The notes under the pieces were generated by a model. That model searched no databases. It worked only from the letters and a program-made list of their open reading frames with translations, and was not told the DNA's origin. The translations under genes and the position numbers were made by a program. Shown piece by piece: positions 1 through 4,603 of a stretch of 6,623 nt of DNA (positions within the stretch are counted from its first letter, which is position 1; every line of letters starts with the position of its first letter). The DNA is from Pseudolysobacter sp. (GTDB taxonomy: Bacteria; Pseudomonadota; Gammaproteobacteria; Xanthomonadales; Rhodanobacteraceae): the NCBI GenBank assembly GCA_025351985.1, contig JANXUW010000581.1:1-6623 (forward strand), in the 5' to 3' direction.

Positions 1-596
1 TGCTCAGCGGCTGCCTCGGCATCACCAAAAAACACGAACCATCGACCGTGTACGCGCCGACGCTTGCGCACAGTGCGGCGGTGAGCGGTGCGCCGTTGGC
101 GTGGCAACTGCTGGTCGATGTGCCGAGCGCGGTCGATCCGCTCGATGGCACGCGCATCGTGGTGATGCCGCAGCCCGGCATCGTGCAGTTCTACAAGGAT
201 GTGCGCTGGCGCGAACGCATGCCGGTATTGTTGCAAGCGATGCTGCTGCAGGGATTTCAGGAATCCGGGCGATTGCTCGGCGCGAGCAGCCTGTCGACCG
301 GCTTGCGCGGCGATTACGCCTTGCATCTGGATCTTGGCGATTTTCAGGCCGAATATCGCGGCGCGAGCAACCCGACTATCGTCATGCGGCTCAACGCGCA
401 GCTCACGCAAAATACGAGTAACCGCGTGATTGCGGCACGTAGTTTCAGCTGGGAACAAGCAAGCGGCGAAGTCGCCATCGGCACGGTGGTCGCGACCTTC
501 GAGCAAGGTTTGAATACGATGTTGCCGCAAGTGGTGGCATGGACGCTCAAGAGCGGCGAGGCGGATTGGCAGAGCATCGATAGGACGACGCGCTGA
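1..596 (+). CDS. ABC-type transport auxiliary lipoprotein, PqiC-like (5' partial)
   Basis: This is the 3' part of an outer-membrane-anchored lipoprotein of the ABC_trans_aux (PqiC/YmbA) family. These proteins assist MCE/ABC or Pqi-type lipid transporters between inner and outer membrane. The frame is open from position 3 and the first visible residues are L-S-G-C, a lipobox whose cysteine codon lies at 12-14. Only the start and hydrophobic part of the signal peptide are therefore missing, to the left of the window. About 194 residues follow from the cysteine to the TGA at 594-596. Family features are the early PxxGIVQFYKDVRWRERMP segment (encoded around 160-220), then the helix with LLQAMLLQGFQESGRL, and the GDYALHLDLGDFQAEY strand. 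The GTG at 48 is internal, not the start, because it would discard the lipobox. The permease, ATPase and MCE substrate-binding genes usually precede this gene and would lie upstream, outside the window. Family call is firm; the exact transporter is inferred. Confidence 0.88.
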   Translation, partial: LSGCLGITKKHEPSTVYAPTLAHSAAVSGAPLAWQLLVDVPSAVDPLDGTRIVVMPQPGIVQFYKDVRWRERMPVLLQAMLLQGFQESGRLLGASSLSTGLRGDYALHLDLGDFQAEYRGASNPTIVMRLNAQLTQNTSNRVIAARSFSWEQASGEVAIGTVVATFEQGLNTMLPQVVAWTLKSGEADWQSIDRTTR

Positions 597-634
597 AACG
601 CTGCTCCGATCTTTTTTGCGTCGCTTTTTTTGCT

Positions 635-662
635 CGTCATCCCAGCGCAGGCTGGGATGACG
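635..662. repeat. REP-like palindrome, perfect 12-bp stem with 4-nt loop
   Basis: The left arm CGTCATCCCAGC (635-646) and right arm GCTGGGATGACG (651-662) are exact reverse complements around a GCAG loop. Palindromes built on GTCATCCCAGC...GCTGGGATGAC are familiar as dispersed intergenic repeats in Xanthomonadales and other proteobacteria (from memory). It sits between two convergent genes, the usual place for REP elements. Neither side has a T-run directly after the hairpin, so it is not a classical intrinsic terminator, but it could protect both 3' ends or block read-through. Two T-runs (about 611-617 and 625-631) lie just before it on the plus strand. Confidence 0.75.
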
Positions 663-709
663 GCTCTTGGCAGCGATGGATTTTCTGGCGGCGTTTTTAA
701 GCATTACTC

Positions 710-1357
710 TCAACGCGTTTCGCCGGCAACGGTGATTCTCCGAAACGTCAGGTTGATTCGCGCTGAAACGTGGCGTGCGGTCTTCGGCAAATCGTGGCGA
801 TAATTTTTCTGTGTCGCACCACGCATCAACAGCAAACTGCCCGACGGCAAATCCAGCGTGAGCCCGAGCGACTTGTCACGTTTGTGGCGTAGACGGAATC
901 GCCGCACGCCACCGAGACTCAAAGACGCGATGATCGGCGCCGGCCCCAGCTCAGGCTCGTCATCGCTATGCAAGCCCATGCTGTCGCGGCCATCGCGATA
1001 AAGATTGCACAGGACGCTGTTGAAGTTGGCGGCGCAGGCCGATGCGATCCGGTCGCGCAGATTCGCCAGTTCCGGCAGCCACGGGCGTGGCTCGAACAAC
1101 ATGCGCGAGTAGGTGTAGCGCGCGTCGGCATCGCCGATCCAGCACGACAATCGCGGTGAATCTAATTCGCGCCCGAACAAGCGCACGCGATGTTGCTCCC
1201 ATGCGATCTGCGCCTGCAGGCGCGCGAAAGTTTTCGCAGCAGTCGCAGCATCGAGAAAATTCGGCAGCAGACGCACATCGGCACCGGGCAACGAAAAAAT
1301 CTGCCAGTTCGTCTGATCGTCTACGTTGCTGGCGTCATCGCTCATCGCCAACATCAT
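710..1357 (-). CDS. AlkB-family 2-oxoglutarate/Fe(II)-dependent dioxygenase
   Basis: Predicted nucleic-acid demethylase that oxidatively removes alkyl lesions such as 1-methyladenine and 3-methylcytosine from DNA or RNA, using Fe(II), 2-oxoglutarate and O2. The 215-residue product is close in length to E. coli AlkB (216). The iron triad is visible as H130-x-D132 (in GLHSDDE) and H188 (in YRHDLP). The 2-oxoglutarate-binding pair is R200 and R206 in RINLTFR, spaced as R204/R210 in E. coli AlkB. The segment NLYRDGRDSMGLHSDDEPEL and the following IIASLSLGGVRRF resemble human ALKBH2/ALKBH3 more than E. coli AlkB. The residue before the catalytic histidine is Leu, where ALKBH3-like proteins often have Trp. 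Start choice is open: ATG codons occur at 1357, 1354 and 1345, with no Shine-Dalgarno before any. A promoter-like pair fits a leaderless start at 1345 (MSDDASN). The gene is convergent with the lipoprotein gene and divergent from the ETF-QO gene; no ada or other repair gene is adjacent. Confidence 0.93.
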   Translation of the reverse strand: MMLAMSDDASNVDDQTNWQIFSLPGADVRLLPNFLDAATAAKTFARLQAQIAWEQHRVRLFGRELDSPRLSCWIGDADARYTYSRMLFEPRPWLPELANLRDRIASACAANFNSVLCNLYRDGRDSMGLHSDDEPELGPAPIIASLSLGGVRRFRLRHKRDKSLGLTLDLPSGSLLLMRGATQKNYRHDLPKTARHVSARINLTFRRITVAGETR

Positions 1358-1379
1358 AGCAACTGCATCGACACGTCAA
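1353..1379 (-). promoter_or_regulatory. Candidate sigma-70 promoter for the alkB-like gene
   Basis: On the minus strand TTGACG (1374-1379) is followed after 15 nt by TATGAT (1353-1358). Each hexamer is one mismatch from consensus; the 15-nt spacer is shorter than the preferred 17. TATGAT overlaps the first two ATG codons of the reading frame (1357 and 1354). Transcription would begin about 7-8 nt further, at or next to the third ATG (A at 1345), giving a leaderless mRNA. The absence of a Shine-Dalgarno before any of the three ATGs is consistent. This is inference from motif and position only. Confidence 0.35.
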
Positions 1380-1438
1380 TGATTGCCCGCACGCGGGAAA
1401 ATCCGGACACTGTGCGCTTTCCCGCACCGAGCCAGATC

Positions 1439-3040
1439 ATGAGCGAACGCGAATTCATGGAATACGACGTCATCACGGTGGGCGCCGGCCCGGCTGGCCT
1501 GGCGTTTGCGATCCGCCTGAAACAGCTCAAGCCGGAGATCCGCGTGTGTGTGATCGAAAAGGCATCCGTTGTGGGCGCGCAGATTCTTTCCGGCGCGGTG
1601 ATCGAACCCGAACCACTCAACGAATTGCTGCCGGAGTGGGGCAAGAATCCGCCGCCGATTTGTGTGCCGGTGGTCAAGGACGAGTTCTATTGGCTTGGCA
1701 AGGAAAAAGCCACCAAATTGCCGGCGCCGCCGCAGATGCACAACCACGGCAATTTCATCGTTTCGCTCGGCGCATTGTGTGCGTGGCTCGCACCGCAGGC
1801 CGAGGCGCTTGGCGTGGAAATCTATCCGGGTTTTGCTGCGGCCGGATTATTGTTTGACGACAACGGCGCGGTCGCCGGCGTCAGCATCGGCGACATGGGT
1901 GTGGCGAAAGATGGCTCGCATCACGCCGGTTACACGCAAGGCATCGACATCAAGGCGCCGCTCACGGTGCTGGCCGAAGGTTGTCGCGGCCACCTGAGCA
2001 AACAGCTGATCGCGAAATACCAACTCGACAAGGACAGCGATCCGCAAACTTACGGCATCGGCATCAAGGAGCTGTGGCAGCTCGCGCCCGGCAAAGGCGA
2101 GCCAGGCAAAGTCGTGCATACGCTCGGCTGGCCGCTCGACAACGCCACGTACGGTGGCAGTTTTATTTATCACCTCGATCAGGATCGCCTCGCGATCGGA
2201 TTTGTCTGCGGTCTGGATTATCCCGATCCGATGTTCTCGCCGTTCGAGGCGTTCCAGCAGCTCAAACATCATCCACTGGTCAAGCCGCTGCTCGAAGGCG
2301 GCAGCATTTTTTCCGGCGGCGCGCGCGCGATTGTCGAGGGCGGTTATCAATCGTTGCCGAAAGTCGAAATGCCCGGCGCATTGCTGATCGGCGATGCCGC
2401 CGGCACCTTGAACGTACCCAAGATCAAAGGCACACACCAGGCGATGCGCGGCGGCATGCTGGCGGCGGAACATATCGCCGCAACTAATCAAAGCGCCGGT
2501 TGGGACGCAAAACTGCGTAGCTCAAAAGTGATGCGCGAACTCAAAAAAGTGCGCAATATCCGGCCGGGTTTCACCAAGGGTTTGCTGCCCGGTTTGCTCA
2601 ACGCCGGCTGGGAGACGATTACCGCCGGGCTGTCACCATGGACACTGAAAAATCACGCCGACTGGAGCTCGCTGCACAAACTGCAAAGTTACGAATCGCC
2701 GAAGCGCGATTACGTCGCGCGCGACCTGCCGCCGCGCGATCGCCTCGCTTCGGTGTATTACGCCGCGACCGCGCATGACGAAGACCAGCCAGTGCATCTG
2801 CATGTTTCGGATACCAATATCTGCATCACGCGATGCGCCGAAGAATACGATAATCCGTGCACGCGTTTTTGTCCGGCGGGCGTTTATGAAATCGTGCAGG
2901 ACGCCGTCAACGGCAAGCGCCTGCAGATCAATGCCGCGAACTGCGTGCATTGCAAGACCTGCGACATCAAGGATCCGTACCAGATCATCACCTGGGTCAC
3001 GCCGGAAGGCGGCTCGGGACCGAACTATCAGAACCTGTAG
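1439..3040 (+). CDS. Electron transfer flavoprotein-ubiquinone oxidoreductase (ETF-QO)
   Basis: Membrane-associated iron-sulfur flavoenzyme that takes electrons from reduced ETF, itself loaded by acyl-CoA and amino-acid dehydrogenases, and passes them to ubiquinone (EC 1.5.5.1). From the chosen ATG the product has 533 residues, in the usual range for the bacterial form. The N-terminal FAD Rossmann motif is G15-A-G17-P-A-G20, with the ribose-binding E40 at the end of strand 2 (CVIEK) and the GAQILSGAV segment right after. The mid-protein TYGGSFIYHLDQDR and the KIKGTHQAMRGG segment (about residues 330-340) are family-typical. The 4Fe-4S ligands are C478 (in CPAGVYE), C502, C505 and C508 (in NCVHCKTCDIKDP). 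The reading frame stays open upstream to 1190, but that part overlaps the alkB-like gene in antisense. Homologues begin near MEYDV, so ATG 1439 (or 1457) is preferred; no clear Shine-Dalgarno decides it. The etfAB genes are not adjacent. Confidence 0.97.
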   Translation: MSEREFMEYDVITVGAGPAGLAFAIRLKQLKPEIRVCVIEKASVVGAQILSGAVIEPEPLNELLPEWGKNPPPICVPVVKDEFYWLGKEKATKLPAPPQMHNHGNFIVSLGALCAWLAPQAEALGVEIYPGFAAAGLLFDDNGAVAGVSIGDMGVAKDGSHHAGYTQGIDIKAPLTVLAEGCRGHLSKQLIAKYQLDKDSDPQTYGIGIKELWQLAPGKGEPGKVVHTLGWPLDNATYGGSFIYHLDQDRLAIGFVCGLDYPDPMFSPFEAFQQLKHHPLVKPLLEGGSIFSGGARAIVEGGYQSLPKVEMPGALLIGDAAGTLNVPKIKGTHQAMRGGMLAAEHIAATNQSAGWDAKLRSSKVMRELKKVRNIRPGFTKGLLPGLLNAGWETITAGLSPWTLKNHADWSSLHKLQSYESPKRDYVARDLPPRDRLASVYYAATAHDEDQPVHLHVSDTNICITRCAEEYDNPCTRFCPAGVYEIVQDAVNGKRLQINAANCVHCKTCDIKDPYQIITWVTPEGGSGPNYQNL

Positions 3041-3049
3041 TTCGCACAG

Positions 3050-3072
3050 CGCAAGGTCGCTTTCGACCTGCG
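3050..3072 (+). terminator. Hairpin just after the ETF-QO gene, possible terminator or 3' stabiliser
   Basis: Nine base pairs (CGCA/TGCG and GGTCG/CGACC) with one bulged A at 3054 close a CTTT loop, starting 10 nt after the ETF-QO stop. No T-run follows (ATTCAAATAT), so intrinsic termination would be weak. It could instead mark a processed 3' end, or the transcript may continue into the lipoprotein gene 31 nt further on. Confidence 0.35.
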
Positions 3073-3103
3073 ATTCAAATATCTCAACATCTGGAATTCA
3101 GCC

Positions 3104-3613
3104 ATGTCCAAACCTCTCCTTCTGCCGACCATGGCATTGTTCACTTTTTCAGCCTTGACCGGCTGCAACAACGTGCCGAGCGACAACACCGCGCCAAAAT
3201 TCGATACGGGCAAGACCGTGACTGCGAGCGAACTCGCCGGTGCAAAAAATGCCGATGGCTTTTGCGCGCTGGATACGATCGACGACGTGGAAAACGCCAA
3301 GTCATGGACGGTGAAAAAAAGTGCGATCTCGCTTGTGCGCGGCTGGGCGGCTACCAGCAGCAAACACGTGCCGACACAACTCACCATCGTGCTGACGGCT
3401 CAACAGTCTTACGGTTTTGCCGGCAAAATTGACGAGCCGCGGCCCGATGTGGCGCAGGTCCTCGGCAGCGCGGACCTGGCGAATTCCGGCTACAACTTCG
3501 CCGTGGATTTTTCGACCATCCCACCCGGCACATATCACGCATTTGCGCTGACCGGCTCGGCTGCGGGCAGTGAAATATGCAATATTCAGCGCGATATCGT
3601 CGTCACGCCGTGA
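3104..3613 (+). CDS. Small lipoprotein of unknown function
   Basis: The 169-residue product starts with a lipoprotein signal peptide: a short n-region (MSKP), a hydrophobic stretch to residue 18 and the lipobox L18-T-G-C21. Asn at +2 after the cysteine, rather than Asp, fits transport to the outer membrane. The mature part has only two further cysteines, C54 and C159 near its two ends, which could form a disulfide. The middle (about 68-150) reads as alternating beta strands: GWAATSS, TQLTIVL, then R113-P-D-V-A117, SGYNFAVDFS and IPPGTYHAFAL. The order 'GWA, RPDVA, SGY/F, PPGTY' resembles beta-sandwich (Ig-like) accessory domains seen in other bacterial surface proteins; this is an impression, not a match. 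A GGAA (3093-3096) lies 7 nt before the ATG as a modest ribosome-binding site. The ATP-grasp gene begins 35 bp downstream with no hairpin between, so the two may be one transcript. Function not recognised. Confidence 0.8.
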   Translation: MSKPLLLPTMALFTFSALTGCNNVPSDNTAPKFDTGKTVTASELAGAKNADGFCALDTIDDVENAKSWTVKKSAISLVRGWAATSSKHVPTQLTIVLTAQQSYGFAGKIDEPRPDVAQVLGSADLANSGYNFAVDFSTIPPGTYHAFALTGSAAGSEICNIQRDIVVTP

Positions 3614-3648
3614 AATAAATCCAGCGAAATCCTTCCTGAGAAAACCAC

Positions 3649-4548
3649 ATGAGCAAGCCCTTGATCGCGCTTATCAGCGCACGCAGCGCGCGGGCGCTCG
3701 ATGACGACCTGCTCCCGCTGCAGCGCGCATTGCAAAGCGCAGGTGCGCGCGCGGATATTGTCGATTGGGACGATACAACGATCGAATGGTCGCACTATTC
3801 GGTGGCAGTTTTGCGCTCGACCTGGGATTACACGCAGCGACTGCCGGAGTTCCTGGCGTGGGCCGAGCGTACGGCTGAAATCACGCGTCTGCTCAATCCG
3901 CTCGATATCGTGCGCTGGAACACCGACAAGCATTATCTGCGCGATCTCGCCACGTCGGGCATACCGGTGGTGCCGAGTTGTTTCATCGAGCCGGGACAAT
4001 CGGCAGATGCCCTGCCCGATCACGTCGAGTTCGTGGTCAAGCCGGCGGTCGGGGCGGGCTCACGCGACGCGCAACGTTATATACGCAGCGAGCGAGCGGC
4101 AGCGATCGCGCATGCACAACGTCTGCTCGATGCCAATCGCAGCGTACTGGCGCAGCCGTATCTGCATTCGGTGGATCGGCTTGGCGAATCCGCGCTGCTG
4201 TATTTCAACGGCAGCTACAGCCACAGCATTCGCAAGGGTGCCCTGCTCAAGCGCGGTGAAGCCGCGACGCGCGCGTTGTTTGCGGCCGAGCATATCAGCG
4301 CACGCAGCGCCGACGCGGATGAGCGCGCGCTGGCCGAACAGACACTGGCCGCGATCCCGTGTACGCGGCCGCTGTTGTACGCGCGTATCGACCTGATCCG
4401 CGACGCCGAAAATCAGCCGCGCATCCTCGAACTCGAGCTGACCGAACCCTCGCTGTACTTTGCGTTTGGCGAGGGCTCGGCACAACGATTTGCCGCGGCG
4501 ATCATCACTTGTTTGCATGCCTCGGACGGCGCGGCTTCTGCAAAATAG
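3649..4548 (+). CDS. ATP-grasp ligase, DcsG/RimK-like
   Basis: A 299-residue cytoplasmic ligase of the ATP-grasp superfamily, which activates a carboxylate as acyl phosphate and joins it to an amine or other nucleophile. Order of parts: an N-terminal pre-ATP-grasp domain (1-85) with the characteristic LRSTWDYTQRLPEF segment (55-68); W90-N-T-D-K94, whose lysine is a likely ATP contact; the ATP lid V129-V-K131-P then GAGSRDA (135-141); and the metal-binding end R246-x-D248 followed by E261-L-E263-L-T-E266-PS. The WDY segment and the ELTEPSLYF ending recall DcsG (O-ureido-serine cyclo-ligase) and the many uncharacterised proteins annotated after it. No other cycloserine genes are here, so that substrate should not be assumed. 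A weak GAGA (3638-3641) lies 7 nt before the ATG. It follows a small lipoprotein gene closely and faces the M56 gene convergently. All key ATP-grasp residues appear present, so it should be active; the substrate is unknown. Confidence 0.85.
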   Translation: MSKPLIALISARSARALDDDLLPLQRALQSAGARADIVDWDDTTIEWSHYSVAVLRSTWDYTQRLPEFLAWAERTAEITRLLNPLDIVRWNTDKHYLRDLATSGIPVVPSCFIEPGQSADALPDHVEFVVKPAVGAGSRDAQRYIRSERAAAIAHAQRLLDANRSVLAQPYLHSVDRLGESALLYFNGSYSHSIRKGALLKRGEAATRALFAAEHISARSADADERALAEQTLAAIPCTRPLLYARIDLIRDAENQPRILELELTEPSLYFAFGEGSAQRFAAAIITCLHASDGAASAK

Positions 4549-4570
4549 AAACACCGAGCGGCAGTAGCCA

Positions 4571-4593
4571 TCGGGCGCGCGACATCGCCCCGA
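4571..4593. terminator. Weak hairpin between convergent genes
   Basis: TCGGGCG (4571-4577) can pair with CGCCCCGA (4586-4593) with one bulged C and an 8-nt loop. It sits in the 55-bp gap between the ATP-grasp and M56 gene ends, where a bidirectional terminator is expected. There is no T-run on either side, so this is a low-confidence call. Confidence 0.25.
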
Positions 4594-4603
4594 AAGCGCT
4601 GAT

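Noticed and set aside
635..662. The palindrome as a classical rho-independent terminator
   Set aside because: A T-run does not directly follow the stem on either strand; the T-runs lie before it on the plus strand.
1190..1438. An 83-codon N-terminal extension of the ETF-QO reading frame
   Set aside because: It runs antisense through the well-supported alkB-like gene and has no family similarity. Homologues start close to the MEYDV segment just before the FAD motif.
3104..3663. Shared MSKPL start of the lipoprotein and the ATP-grasp protein as a sign of duplication
   Set aside because: Only five residues agree, with different codons; the proteins are otherwise unrelated.
3649..4548. A cycloserine biosynthesis locus based on the DcsG-like protein
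   Set aside because: No other cycloserine biosynthesis gene is in the window, and DcsG-like ATP-grasp proteins are widespread without that pathway.
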